Positions 18,401 to 27,539 of a stretch of 64,000 nt of DNA are shown here, one piece after another (the stretch's first letter is position 1; every line of letters starts with the position of its first letter). The notes under the pieces are model-generated. The model was not told where the DNA came from, ran no database searches, and was given only the letters and a program-made list of their open reading frames with translations. The stretch is taken from positions 1 through 64,000 of the forward strand of contig DHVP01000029.1 of assembly GCA_002412715.1 (NCBI GenBank), in the 5' to 3' direction. Both the position numbers and the translations under genes were made by a program. The stretch comes from Deltaproteobacteria bacterium UBA5205. Its GTDB lineage: Bacteria > Desulfobacterota > Syntrophorhabdia > Syntrophorhabdales > Syntrophorhabdaceae.

Positions 18401-20488
18401 ATGGGGGGAAAAGACCGGTGTAATGGGTACTCGGATATTATCCTGAAGGATTCGGAAATCGGGGATATGCTATCTTTGGAAGATGCCCGAAGACTGCTGG
18501 AAAGCATGCGCCTCCGCCAGGCGGACCTGGAGATGCAGAATGAGGAACTCAAGAAGATGCAGGAGGCCATTGAGGAGGGGAGACGGAGACTCGCCGATCT
18601 TTACGACTGTGCGCCTGTCGGTTACCTGACCCTCAACCAGGGCGTGATAGATGAGGCGAACCTGACGGCCTCAGCGCTGCTGCGTTTACCCAGGCAGCAG
18701 CTTATGGGTATCCCGTTTCAGCAATACGTTGATCCGGACCATAATGATGAATATTTCAGGCACCACCAGAACGTGCTTGAGAGTAATAAAAGGGCTGCTT
18801 GCGAGCTTCGGTTGCGAAAAAGCGACGGGGAAGCGTTCTGGGCCCGCTTTGAAAGCGTTCCCTTCGGCCAGGCCGGAAGCGATCTTGGATCCGTCTCGCT
18901 CTATACCGCAATCATCGATATCTCGGAAAGAAAGAGGGCAGAGGAAGCGCTCCGTGAGAGCGAGGAGAAATACCGGGCCCTCGTCGAGAGCGTCAACAGC
19001 GTCATCGTCCGCATCGACAACGAAGGCCGTGTCGTCTTTCTCAACGATTACGGACGTGATTTCTTCGGCTATTCGATGGACGAATTGGAGGGTAAAGGCC
19101 TTGTGGGAACCGTCCTGCCCTCGGAGGCCGCGGGTCACCTCAACGTAAAAGGTCTCCTTGCTTACATGGCCGAGCACCCCGAGGACTACCGGGAAAAAGA
19201 GATCGAGAACAAGCGCCGGGACGGAGAAAGAGTCTGGGTTTCATGGACCACGAAGACTTTACATGATAAAGAGGGCCGTTTCGCCGGGATACTTGCCGTA
19301 GGCAACGACGTCACCCAGAGGAAGAGGCTCGAAAAGGAGATACGACAGGTACAAAAGATGGAAGCCGTCGGCACGCTTGCCGGGGGCATCGCCCATGACT
19401 TCAATAACATCCTGGCTGCCATCATCGGATTTGCCGAGATGGTTGAAGACGATCTTCCTCCGGAAAGCAAGAGCGTGCGACAAATACACAGAGTGCTCAG
19501 CGCCGCCTCGCGGGGGGCTGATCTGGTTCAGCAGATCCTGGCTTTTTCCCGGAACACCGGGATCGCGAGAGTGCCGTTATCCGTTTCCGGGCTGGCCAGA
19601 GAGACAGTCCGGTCTTTACGTACCTCTCTTCCCCGCACCGTTGAAATCGAACTCGCGACAAGAGCGACGAGGGACACGGTAGTGGCATCTCCTTCAGATA
19701 TCCGGCAGATCTTTATAAATCTCGCCACAAATGCATCTTCAGCCATGAAAGAAGCGGCCGGGACGATCAGAATAGGCATAGCCAATATCGCCTTTGAATC
19801 CATCTCCCCCATCCCGGATGCCGATATCAAGCCCGGTGAATATGTTGAGATCACCGTTGAAGACTCGGGGTCCGGCATGAGCCCCGATACAATGCAGCAC
19901 ATCTTTGAACCCTTCTTCACCACGAAAGAGGTGGGCCGGGGCACAGGGATGGGCCTGGCGGTAGTCTTTGGTATTGTAAAGAGCCTTGACGGCTCAATTA
20001 GAGTCGAGAGCGAACCCGGAATAGGATCTGTCTTTCGTGCGTTCCTTCCCGTGGCGCGTATCCATGAGGAACCCGATAGCTCCGCGGAAGCCGCGCCGCC
20101 AACCGGCACAGAACGTGTTCTCTTTATCGACGACGAGGAGCTTATCGTGGAATGGGGACGCGCTGCGCTGGAACGTCTCGGCTATACGGTCACTGCCTTT
20201 CTGGACGGCGCTAAGGCACTTGACGCCTTTTCCTCCGATCCTTTTGGCTTTGACCTCGTCATAGTGGATCAGACCATGCCAAAGCTCACCGGTCTGACCC
20301 TTTCCAAAAAGTTCCTGAAGATACGTCCAGACATTCCCATCGTTCTGTGCACGGGTCACAGCGGGGTCGTCTCACCGGAAAAAGCCAAAGCGGCAGGAAT
20401 CAGAGAGTTTCTCATGAAACCCCTGGGCAGGCACGAACTGGCGGAGGTGATCCGGCGGGTTTTGAATGCACCGACACCCGGGGTCTGA
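18401..20488 (+). CDS. PAS-PAS hybrid sensor histidine kinase with C-terminal receiver
   Basis: 695 residues, soluble. A coiled coil (about 23-65) leads into PAS 1 (about 65-175, ending DISERKRAEEAL), then PAS 2 (about 185-310, ending DVTQRKRLEKEI). The HisKA box is AGGIAHDFNN with phospho-acceptor His332. The ATP-binding domain has the N box NLATNASSA, G1 DSGSG and G2 GTGMGLAVV. A receiver domain follows with FIDDEE and phospho-acceptor Asp623 in LVIVDQTMP. No membrane segment is present, so it senses an internal signal. No partner regulator is adjacent. It lies just upstream of the redox operon but with separate promoters, so a link is possible but unproven. Confidence 0.92.
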   Translation: MGGKDRCNGYSDIILKDSEIGDMLSLEDARRLLESMRLRQADLEMQNEELKKMQEAIEEGRRRLADLYDCAPVGYLTLNQGVIDEANLTASALLRLPRQQLMGIPFQQYVDPDHNDEYFRHHQNVLESNKRAACELRLRKSDGEAFWARFESVPFGQAGSDLGSVSLYTAIIDISERKRAEEALRESEEKYRALVESVNSVIVRIDNEGRVVFLNDYGRDFFGYSMDELEGKGLVGTVLPSEAAGHLNVKGLLAYMAEHPEDYREKEIENKRRDGERVWVSWTTKTLHDKEGRFAGILAVGNDVTQRKRLEKEIRQVQKMEAVGTLAGGIAHDFNNILAAIIGFAEMVEDDLPPESKSVRQIHRVLSAASRGADLVQQILAFSRNTGIARVPLSVSGLARETVRSLRTSLPRTVEIELATRATRDTVVASPSDIRQIFINLATNASSAMKEAAGTIRIGIANIAFESISPIPDADIKPGEYVEITVEDSGSGMSPDTMQHIFEPFFTTKEVGRGTGMGLAVVFGIVKSLDGSIRVESEPGIGSVFRAFLPVARIHEEPDSSAEAAPPTGTERVLFIDDEELIVEWGRAALERLGYTVTAFLDGAKALDAFSSDPFGFDLVIVDQTMPKLTGLTLSKKFLKIRPDIPIVLCTGHSGVVSPEKAKAAGIREFLMKPLGRHELAEVIRRVLNAPTPGV

Positions 20489-20567
20489 GGACCCTCAAGA
20501 GCCCGTCTGAAGACCGATACGTAACTTTAGGGAATCTATGCCGATCCATTTTTTTATGAATTTTGTC

Positions 20568-20597
20568 TTGACACTGATTTGAACCTTCTTTAATAAT
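20568..20597 (+). promoter_or_regulatory. Strong promoter of the NuoEFG-NfnAB operon
   Basis: A perfect TTGACA (20568-20573) is followed after 17 bases by TAATAAT (20591-20597). The leader to ATG 20748 is about 145 bases. It ends with a small hairpin, GCCACA(20718-20723)/TGTGGC(20729-20734), just before the GGAG ribosome site, which could tune translation. Confidence 0.7.
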
Positions 20598-20747
20598 GAG
20601 AGTACATGGGGGCAAATTCGCGGAGCTATCGGCAACCGGTTCAACAATCACGTGACTTCTTTCTAAATCTCAATTTATCTGTTCAAACTACCCGCGGCGC
20701 GACTGATTACAGTTAACGCCACACAAGCTGTGGCATAGGAGAGATCC

Positions 20748-21197
20748 ATGCCCGAACAAATTCGAAAAATCCTCGGGAAGCATGGCCGCAGTCCCGATGA
20801 ACTGATCCCTATTCTTCAGGATGTGCAGGCGGCCTTCGGGTATCTTGGAGAGGAGTCGGTAAAGGCTATCTCCCGATACCTTCGCATCTCGGAAAATCAG
20901 ATTTACGGTGTCTCATCCTTCTATGCGCAATTTCGTTTTACCGAGCCTGGACGCCATGGAATCAAGGTTTGCCTTGGTACGGCGTGTCATGTCCGGGGCG
21001 GCGGGACGCTCCTTGATATGCTCGAACGCGGACTGGATGTTCACTGCGGGGAAACAACGGAAGATAAACGTTACGACCTTGATCGCGTTGCCTGTCTCGG
21101 ATGTTGCGCACTTTCACCGGTGGTGCAGATCGATCGCGATATTTACAGCAGGATGACGGTCAACAAACTGACGGAGTTATTGAAAAATTATGAATAA
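20748..21197 (+). CDS. NuoE-like 2Fe-2S thioredoxin-fold subunit of a bifurcation-type complex
   Basis: 149-residue homologue of NuoE/HndA/HydC, the small subunit that docks on the NADH-binding flavoprotein. It carries a [2Fe-2S] cluster in a thioredoxin fold. The N-terminal helices (DELIPILQDVQAAFGYL) and the fold marker YGVSSFYAQF are followed by cluster cysteines in CLGTACHVRGG and, further on, CLGCCALSPVVQID. It is the first gene of a five-gene operon and overlaps the next by 8 bases. HndA- and HydC-type subunits belong to hydrogenases or formate dehydrogenases, but neither catalytic subunit is present here. Confidence 0.92.
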   Translation: MPEQIRKILGKHGRSPDELIPILQDVQAAFGYLGEESVKAISRYLRISENQIYGVSSFYAQFRFTEPGRHGIKVCLGTACHVRGGGTLLDMLERGLDVHCGETTEDKRYDLDRVACLGCCALSPVVQIDRDIYSRMTVNKLTELLKNYE

Positions 21198-23070
21198 GCT
21201 CACTAAGAAGATCGATTCGGCAAAAGGTAAATGGGAGAAGCTCAAGGAGAACAGGGAGCCCATCGTTTACATCGGTGCCGCGTCCTGCGGCAGGGCCGCG
21301 GGGGCCCTGGACCTCAAGGAATCGGTGAAGGCCTTCCTTGATGAGAACAAGAAGTCGGCCCGTATCATCGAAGTGGGCTGCATAGGCCCGTGCTATCTCG
21401 AACCGCTCGTGGATATCCAGATGCCCGGTGAGCCTCGCGTCAGCTACAATAACGTGAACGCGAAAACACTGCAGATGATCCTCAAATCCCACTTTCAAGA
21501 CGGGACACCTCATAAGAAACTTGCCCTGGGACATTTCGGAACGGGAGACTTCGATGGTATCCCGCGCTTCTACGATCTCCCGATGCTGAAGCCCCAGGTC
21601 CGCATAGTACTTCGCAATTGCGGCCTCATCGATCCCGAGGAGATTGACCAGTATCTCGCCGTAGACGGCTATCAGGGGTTCATGAAGGCGCTGAAATCGA
21701 CGCCAGAGGATGTCATCGCGACGGTCCGCCAGGCAGGTTTGAGAGGACGCGGCGGTGCCGGATTTCCGACCTTCAGGAAATGGACGGTGTGCAGGGAGGC
21801 GGCCGGCGAACAGAAATACCTCATCTGCAACGCCGATGAAGGCGACCCCGGCGCGTTCATGAACAGGTCCCTTATCGAATCGGATCCGCATGCCGTGCTG
21901 GAAGGCATGCTCATTGCCGGCTACGCCATCGGCGCAAGCAAGGGTATCGTCTATATCCGTGCCGAGTATCCCCTTGCCATCGAGAGGCTCAAGAGGGCCA
22001 TTGGCCAGATGCGGGAGTATGGTCTCCTGGGCAGCAACATCCTCGGCTCGGATTTCAGTTTCGAGATAAAAATCAAAGAGGGGGCAGGCGCATTTGTCTG
22101 TGGCGAAGAAACGGCGCTTATCGGCTCCATAGAGGGCAAGCGGGGTATGCCGCGGTCGCGCCCTCCTTTTCCTGCCATAGCCGGCCTCTTTGGTTCACCG
22201 ACGATCATCAACAACGTGGAGACCCTGGGGACGCTGCCGAATATCCTGAGAAACGGTCCCGACTGGTACACGCGGTTCGGCAAGGAAGGCAACCGCGGCA
22301 CGAAGACCTTTTCTCTTGTCGGCAAAATACGCCGGCCCGGTCTTATCGAGGTCCAGCTTGGAACGACACTGAGGGAGATCATCTTCGATATCGGCGGCGG
22401 CGTGCAGAAGCCCTTCAAGGCTATCCAGACGGGAGGGCCCTCGGGCGGGTGCCTGTCGGAGGAGTTCCTTGACCTGACGGTCGACTATGAATCCCTTGCC
22501 AGTGCCGGTTCCATCATGGGTTCCGGCGGGCTCATCGTCATGGATGAGGACACCTGCATTGTCGACCTGGCGAAATATTTTCTCGACTTCACCCAGAAGG
22601 AGTCATGCGGCAAGTGCGTGCCCTGCCGGGTAGGTACGAAACATATCCTGGAGATCCTCCAGAGGATAAGCGAGGGCGAAGGTTCGCCGGATGACCTTCT
22701 GGCGTTGCGGACCCTCGGCGACACCATCAAAAAGGGGGCGTTGTGCGGCCTCGGCCAGACGGCACCGAACCCGGTTTTGACGACGCTGAGGTACTTCCGG
22801 AACGAGTACCTGGAGCACATCAAGGACCACAAGTGCCGTGCCACGGTGTGCAAATCCCTCATCGAATACCGCGTTATCAAGGAAAAGTGCACCGGATGCC
22901 AATCCTGCGTCCGGGTTTGCCCAACGGGGGCAATAACGGGTCCGAGGTCAGAGCCTCACAACCTCGACGCCTCGAAGTGCATCAAGTGCCGTTCCTGCTA
23001 TGAGATCTGCCGTTACGAAGCTATCGCGGGCGACGCAATCGTGATCAGGACAGCGGAGAGACAATCATGA
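21190..23070 (+). CDS. NuoF-like NAD(H)-binding flavoprotein with ferredoxin tail
   Basis: 626-residue homologue of NuoF/HndC/HydB. Domains: an N-terminal thioredoxin-like 2Fe-2S region (about 25-100, cysteines in ASCGRAAGA and GCIGPC), then the FMN/NAD core with RGRGGAGFPT, ICNADEGDPGAFM and GAGAFVCGEETALI. A SLBB fold follows, then the 4Fe-4S motif SCGKCVPCRVGT, and two C-terminal ferredoxin clusters (CTGCQSCVRVCP and CIKCRSCYEICR). The ferredoxin tail is absent from respiratory NuoF and typical of soluble HydB/bifurcating enzymes. The expected role is NADH oxidation or NAD+ reduction with electrons passed along Fe-S clusters. ATGA overlap with the next gene. Confidence 0.93.
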   Translation: MNKLTKKIDSAKGKWEKLKENREPIVYIGAASCGRAAGALDLKESVKAFLDENKKSARIIEVGCIGPCYLEPLVDIQMPGEPRVSYNNVNAKTLQMILKSHFQDGTPHKKLALGHFGTGDFDGIPRFYDLPMLKPQVRIVLRNCGLIDPEEIDQYLAVDGYQGFMKALKSTPEDVIATVRQAGLRGRGGAGFPTFRKWTVCREAAGEQKYLICNADEGDPGAFMNRSLIESDPHAVLEGMLIAGYAIGASKGIVYIRAEYPLAIERLKRAIGQMREYGLLGSNILGSDFSFEIKIKEGAGAFVCGEETALIGSIEGKRGMPRSRPPFPAIAGLFGSPTIINNVETLGTLPNILRNGPDWYTRFGKEGNRGTKTFSLVGKIRRPGLIEVQLGTTLREIIFDIGGGVQKPFKAIQTGGPSGGCLSEEFLDLTVDYESLASAGSIMGSGGLIVMDEDTCIVDLAKYFLDFTQKESCGKCVPCRVGTKHILEILQRISEGEGSPDDLLALRTLGDTIKKGALCGLGQTAPNPVLTTLRYFRNEYLEHIKDHKCRATVCKSLIEYRVIKEKCTGCQSCVRVCPTGAITGPRSEPHNLDASKCIKCRSCYEICRYEAIAGDAIVIRTAERQS

Positions 23071-25268
23071 CCAAGGAGAAAAAGGTTTCCATCACCATCG
23101 ACAACAGGAAAGTAGAAGCGAAGGCAAAGACGACCATTCTTCAGGCGGCGAGAGAAAACGACATCGACATACCCTCGCTGTGCGCCCTGGAGCACCTGCC
23201 TTCCTACGGCGCATGCAGGCTGTGCGTTGTGGAGGTTGACGGGATCAGGGGTTTCCCCACGTCCTGCACCACGCCCGTGGAAGACGGTATGGTGATCCGC
23301 ACCGACACCGCGGAGGTGAGAACTCTCCGGCAGGAGGTTTTGAAGCTTCTCTTAAGCGAGCATCCTGCCAGTTGCCTTTTCTGCGAGGAGCAGACAGACT
23401 GCAAAAATTTCCAGGGGACGATCCGCAAGGTGGGTGTCACTACGGGATGCCGTTACTGCCCTAACGACGAGATGTGCGAACTCCAGGAGGTCACAAAGAA
23501 GGTGGGTCTCACGGAGACGTCCTACCCGGTGTACTACAGGAATTTCCCCGTCGAAAAGGAAGACCCTTTTTACGACAGGGATTACAATTTGTGCCTTCTG
23601 TGCGGCCGCTGCGTCAGGGTCTGCAACGACATCAGGCTCAACGGTACATTGAGCTTCAAGCAGCGCGGAAAGTTGACGACCGTCGGGCCCGCGTTTGCCC
23701 GCACCCATCTCGAGGCAGGTTGTGAATTCTGCGGGGCCTGCGTGGCCGTGTGCCCTACGGGCGCATTGTCGGCGAAGGCCAGCAAATGGTCCGGCAAACC
23801 TGACGAGGTTGTCGAGTCCACGTGTCCCTACTGTCCCGTCGGGTGTAGCCTTGACATCAAGGTCAAGGCAGGAGAGGTTGTGGATGTCAGCGCCGACTAT
23901 GATTCGCCGACGGAACACGGTCTCATCTGCGTGAAGGGGCGTTTCGCCATACCCGAATATGTTTTGAGCCCCGATAGACTTGCCAGACCGACAATACTCA
24001 AACCTGAGGGCTACGACTTCCTTCCGTGGGAAGAGGCACTCGACGAAGCCGCGGCGAAGCTCAAAGCGGCCGGGCCGAAAAATACCTTTGTTGTCGTGTC
24101 ACCCCAGCTTTCCAATGAGGACCTTTTCGTTGCCCAGCGGTTTGCCAGGGAAGTCATCGGGACGGAGGCAATCTTCTCATCGGTCATATTCGATCTCGGC
24201 AGCGACCTGAGATCTTTCGTGGACCTTGCCGTAATGTCGGAACAGATAGATACGATTGAGGAAACAAAGGGAATCCTGACCATCGGTCTCGATACCACCT
24301 ACGGTTTCACCCCGCTGGGAATCGCAGTCAAGAAAGCGGCCAAAAAAGGCGCCATTCTCGTGACTGTCAGCGAAGATGAGTGCAACCTTGACATGCTGTC
24401 CGAAGAGGCCTTTCAGTCCGACGCGGCAAAATGGCCGGAATTCATGGACGGCATCATGAAGTCCATGTCGGGCAATGGAACCAGGAAGAGCAAAGCGGCG
24501 GCATCGTTATTCAAAAAGGGCGAACGCAATGTTGTCATCATCGGGCCCGATGCCATTTTTTCGGGCAAACGCAAGGAGATATTCGAGCGCGTCCTTGCCA
24601 TGAGGGATAATCTCGGATGGAAGGTTACCGTCTGTCATCCCTATACCAACCTCATGGGCATGCTCGCCATGGGGGCCTTACCGGGTCTGAAGCCGGGCGG
24701 ATTGAAATCCGACGGGGTACTCAAGCTTAAAGACCCGGTGGGCGTCATCGATCTCAAGCAAGGCCGGAAGGTCGGCTACTTTATTGGCGAGGCGCCTTCG
24801 CCGGAAATGCCGAAATGTGAATACCTGATCTATGAAAATGCCCTGCCCGCACCTTCAGGGTTCGATCCGAACCTTATCCTGCCTGCCGGTCTCTTTACCG
24901 AGTCGCCGGGGACAACGATAAGCTCCGAGGGCAAAATTCTCACTTTCAACCGGGCATCGGCTCCTTTCGCGGAATCCAAACCCGATTGGTGGATCATATC
25001 GGGTATCGCGGCGAGGATGAAAAAGGGAGCTTTGAAATACAATTCTCTCGCGGCCATCCAGTCGGAGATCAAGAAGTCGATCCCCGGTTTCTCGGGCAAG
25101 GAGAGGCGGGTCCCGAGGAAAAAGGTGGTCATGGAAGGCAAGGCGGCGGCGGCAGGCAACCCCCTCGGACTGGGCCGGGACGCGGCGCCGCCGGCAGCGT
25201 TCCGTGGAGTGCCCCTTCACGATCATGTAGCCGGTATGAAGGCGATAGAAGAAAGGAGGCATAAGTGA
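23067..25268 (+). CDS. NuoG-like multi-cluster Fe-S subunit with degenerate molybdopterin-type domain
   Basis: 733 residues. N-terminal [2Fe-2S] domain (cysteines in SLCALE, ACRLC and TSC), then a His-Cys3 4Fe-4S segment (EHPASCLFCEEQTDC), extra cysteines near 130-145, and two ferredoxin clusters (CLLCGRCVRVC and CEFCGACVAVCP). A Mo/W-bis-MGD-type 4Fe-4S motif follows (CPYCPVGC, then LICVKGRF). The rest is a short, diverged MopB-like domain. It ends long before the part of formate dehydrogenases that carries the metal-binding Cys or Sec, so it is unlikely to be a formate dehydrogenase and is better seen as an electron conduit like NuoG. It is followed by a GTGA overlap with nfnA. Confidence 0.88.
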   Translation: MTKEKKVSITIDNRKVEAKAKTTILQAARENDIDIPSLCALEHLPSYGACRLCVVEVDGIRGFPTSCTTPVEDGMVIRTDTAEVRTLRQEVLKLLLSEHPASCLFCEEQTDCKNFQGTIRKVGVTTGCRYCPNDEMCELQEVTKKVGLTETSYPVYYRNFPVEKEDPFYDRDYNLCLLCGRCVRVCNDIRLNGTLSFKQRGKLTTVGPAFARTHLEAGCEFCGACVAVCPTGALSAKASKWSGKPDEVVESTCPYCPVGCSLDIKVKAGEVVDVSADYDSPTEHGLICVKGRFAIPEYVLSPDRLARPTILKPEGYDFLPWEEALDEAAAKLKAAGPKNTFVVVSPQLSNEDLFVAQRFAREVIGTEAIFSSVIFDLGSDLRSFVDLAVMSEQIDTIEETKGILTIGLDTTYGFTPLGIAVKKAAKKGAILVTVSEDECNLDMLSEEAFQSDAAKWPEFMDGIMKSMSGNGTRKSKAAASLFKKGERNVVIIGPDAIFSGKRKEIFERVLAMRDNLGWKVTVCHPYTNLMGMLAMGALPGLKPGGLKSDGVLKLKDPVGVIDLKQGRKVGYFIGEAPSPEMPKCEYLIYENALPAPSGFDPNLILPAGLFTESPGTTISSEGKILTFNRASAPFAESKPDWWIISGIAARMKKGALKYNSLAAIQSEIKKSIPGFSGKERRVPRKKVVMEGKAAAAGNPLGLGRDAAPPAAFRGVPLHDHVAGMKAIEERRHK

Positions 25269-26122
25269 ATAAGGTCATAGAACGGTCGATGATCGTTCCA
25301 AATATGCATCTGCTAGAAATAGAGTCACCACAGATCGCCTCGAAGGTAAAGCCCGGACAGTTTGTCATCGTCCGAGGTACCGACGAAGGTGAGCGTGTTC
25401 CCCTTTCGATCGCCGACTACGATGCTGAAAAAGGGACCATCTCCATTGTTTTCATGGAGGTAGGCGCGTCCACCTCGGTGCTTGCCCGGCTCAAAGCCGG
25501 CGATGAGGTGGCGACGTGCGTCGGCCCGCTGGGGAACGCGACATCCATCGAAAATTTCGGAAACGTCATGCTGGTCGGAGGATGTTACGGGATAGGGAGC
25601 CTCTATCCCCTCGCGAAGGAGTTGAAGGCGAAGGGAAACAAGATCACGACGGTGCTGGAGGCCAGGAGCTCATACCTGATCTACTGGCTCAAGCGATATA
25701 TCCCGTTGTCGGAGAAGATAATCACCATCACCCGCGACGGGAGCATGGGTCAGAAAGGCCACGTCAGCCGGCTGCCGGACGTCATACACGGCATGCCCGA
25801 GCGGCCGGCCAGGATCTTTGTCAACGGATGCACCTATCTCATGGCGCATACGTCGGAGGTTACGAAAGACCTGGGAATCCCTGTCGTGGTTAACTTGAAC
25901 CCCATCATGATCGATGGTACCGGGATGTGCGGCGTGTGCCGGGTGACCGTCGGCGGACAGATGAAATTTGCCTGTGTGGACGGCCCCGAGTTCATGGGAC
26001 ACGACATTGACTGGAAGGAATTTCTCGCGCGCAGGAAGGCGTACATGACGGAAGAAACCATCTTTTTCCGCAGGAGCGACGCACACGCGCATAACGAAGG
26101 GAAGTGTGCCTGGCATGAATGA
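25265..26122 (+). CDS. nfnA: NfnA-like FAD/NAD(H)-binding subunit with 2Fe-2S cluster
   Basis: 285 residues. Homologue of NfnA/SudB, the small subunit of the NADH-dependent ferredoxin:NADP+ oxidoreductase, in the ferredoxin-NADP+ reductase fold. The FAD part has RVPLSIADYD. The NAD part has MLVGGCYGIGSLYPLA, in which the canonical GGGxG is replaced by GGCYG. The 2Fe-2S ligands lie in DGTGMCGVCRVTVGG and FACVDGPEF. It starts at GTG, with AGGAGG 5 bases before and the GTGA overlap coupling it to the NuoG-like gene. It is closely similar to the N-terminal half of the fused protein at 34697. Confidence 0.92.
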   Translation: MNKVIERSMIVPNMHLLEIESPQIASKVKPGQFVIVRGTDEGERVPLSIADYDAEKGTISIVFMEVGASTSVLARLKAGDEVATCVGPLGNATSIENFGNVMLVGGCYGIGSLYPLAKELKAKGNKITTVLEARSSYLIYWLKRYIPLSEKIITITRDGSMGQKGHVSRLPDVIHGMPERPARIFVNGCTYLMAHTSEVTKDLGIPVVVNLNPIMIDGTGMCGVCRVTVGGQMKFACVDGPEFMGHDIDWKEFLARRKAYMTEETIFFRRSDAHAHNEGKCAWHE

Positions 26123-27539
26123 AGATAAAATTCAGGAAAAGACAAGTAAGATAGATCTCAATCGCAGAGACATGCCGAGACAGTCTCCCGAGATGAGACG
26201 AAACAATTTCGATGAGGTTGCGCTGGGTTACACAGAAGAGCTGGCCCTGGCGGAGGCTTCGCGCTGTCTCCAGTGCAAGAAGCCGCGTTGCGTGACAGGC
26301 TGTCCCGTGGAGATAGACATCCCCGGCTTCATATCCTGTATCACCAGGGGCGATTTCAGGGCGGGGATAAAGAAACTCAAGGAAAAGAACTGCCTGCCGG
26401 CAGTGTCCGGAAGGGTCTGCCCTCAGGAGTCCCAGTGTGAGTCGAAATGCATCCTCGGCAACAAGAAGGCCGAGATTGCAATCGGCCGCCTTGAGCGGTT
26501 CCTCGCCGACTGGGAGGCAAGCGAGGGGAAAGTGGACCTGCCTCAGAAAGCGAAGCCCACGGGCAAAAAGGTGGCCATTGTCGGTTCCGGGCCCGCCGGA
26601 CTCACCGTCGGCGGCGACCTTATTCTCCTCGGTCATGAAGTGACCATTTTCGAGGCGCTTCACAAGGCCGGGGGCGTCCTTGTTTATGGTATTCCCGAAT
26701 TTCGCCTTCCCAAGGCGATCGTTCAGCGGGAAGTGGACTATCTGAAGGCCCTGGGGGTGAATGTGTTTACCGACTTCGTTGTCGGGAAGACGCGTTCCAT
26801 CGACGAGTTCCTCGAGGAGTTCGACGCGGTCTTCGTCGGGACCGGCGCAGGGCTCCCCTGGTTCATGAGCATCCCGGGAGAGAACTTGAACGGTGTCTAT
26901 TCGGCGAACGAATACCTGACCCGCATGAACCTCATGAAGGGGTATCAGTATCCCCGTTCGGCAACACCGGTGAAGAAGCATCTGAAGGTAGCCGTTGTCG
27001 GCGGCGGCAATGTTGCCATGGATTCAGCCCGGACTGCGCTTCGCATGGGCGCCTCCGAGTCACACATAGTCTACCGGCGTTCCCACACCGAGCTGCCGGC
27101 CCGTGCGGAAGAGGCCGAGAATGCCGAGGAAGAGGGAGTGATCTTCGACGTGCTCACCCTGCCTGTCGCATATATAGGCGACGAGAACGGCTGGGTGAAG
27201 GAGATAGAATGTATCAAGATGCAGCTCGGTGAGCCCGATGCCTCAGGCAGAAGGGTGCCAGTCGAGATGCCGGGCTCCAATTTCCGGATGCAGATGGATG
27301 CCGTGGTGTGTGCCATCGGCAACAGTCCGAATCCCCTTGTCCCCGCGACAACACCGGGCCTTGATACAACGAAACGGGGAACGCTTGTCGCCGACCCCGA
27401 AACGGGAAAGACTACCCGCGACAGGGTATGGGCAGGCGGCGACATAGTGACCGGAGCGGCGACGGTCATCCTCGCCATGGGGGCCGGCAGAAAAGCGGCC
27501 CGGGCCATACATGAATACCTGACGATGGAAAAGCAGTAA
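26115..27539 (+). CDS. nfnB: NfnB-like NADPH/ferredoxin-linked flavoprotein (GltD-like)
   Basis: About 474 residues. Homologue of NfnB/SudA and of glutamate synthase small subunits. Two 4Fe-4S motifs are at the N-terminus (CLQCKKPRCVTGCP and VCPQESQCESKCIL). The FAD-binding motif is VAIVGSGPAGL, the NADP-binding motif is VAVVGGGNVAMDSAR, and the C-terminal FAD motif lies in AGGDIVTGAATVILAMGAGRKAA. In Nfn the FAD of this subunit is the bifurcating centre. A GTG at 26106 is an alternative start; ATG 26115 overlaps the end of nfnA by 8 bases. No glutamate synthase large subunit is present, which argues for Nfn rather than GltD. Confidence 0.92.
   Translation: MNEDKIQEKTSKIDLNRRDMPRQSPEMRRNNFDEVALGYTEELALAEASRCLQCKKPRCVTGCPVEIDIPGFISCITRGDFRAGIKKLKEKNCLPAVSGRVCPQESQCESKCILGNKKAEIAIGRLERFLADWEASEGKVDLPQKAKPTGKKVAIVGSGPAGLTVGGDLILLGHEVTIFEALHKAGGVLVYGIPEFRLPKAIVQREVDYLKALGVNVFTDFVVGKTRSIDEFLEEFDAVFVGTGAGLPWFMSIPGENLNGVYSANEYLTRMNLMKGYQYPRSATPVKKHLKVAVVGGGNVAMDSARTALRMGASESHIVYRRSHTELPARAEEAENAEEEGVIFDVLTLPVAYIGDENGWVKEIECIKMQLGEPDASGRRVPVEMPGSNFRMQMDAVVCAIGNSPNPLVPATTPGLDTTKRGTLVADPETGKTTRDRVWAGGDIVTGAATVILAMGAGRKAARAIHEYLTMEKQ

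Noticed and set aside
23067..25268. Formate dehydrogenase catalytic subunit
   Set aside because: The molybdopterin-type 4Fe-4S motif is present, but the protein ends without the Cys/Sec metal ligand region and MGD-binding C-terminus.
20748..25268. HydABC-type bifurcating hydrogenase
   Set aside because: The NuoE/F-like parts fit, but the large subunit has no H-cluster loops. The only H-cluster-like domain in the window is in the kinase at 30638.
26115..27539. Glutamate synthase small subunit (GltD)
   Set aside because: The sequence family overlaps, but no GltB is present and NfnA is directly coupled upstream.
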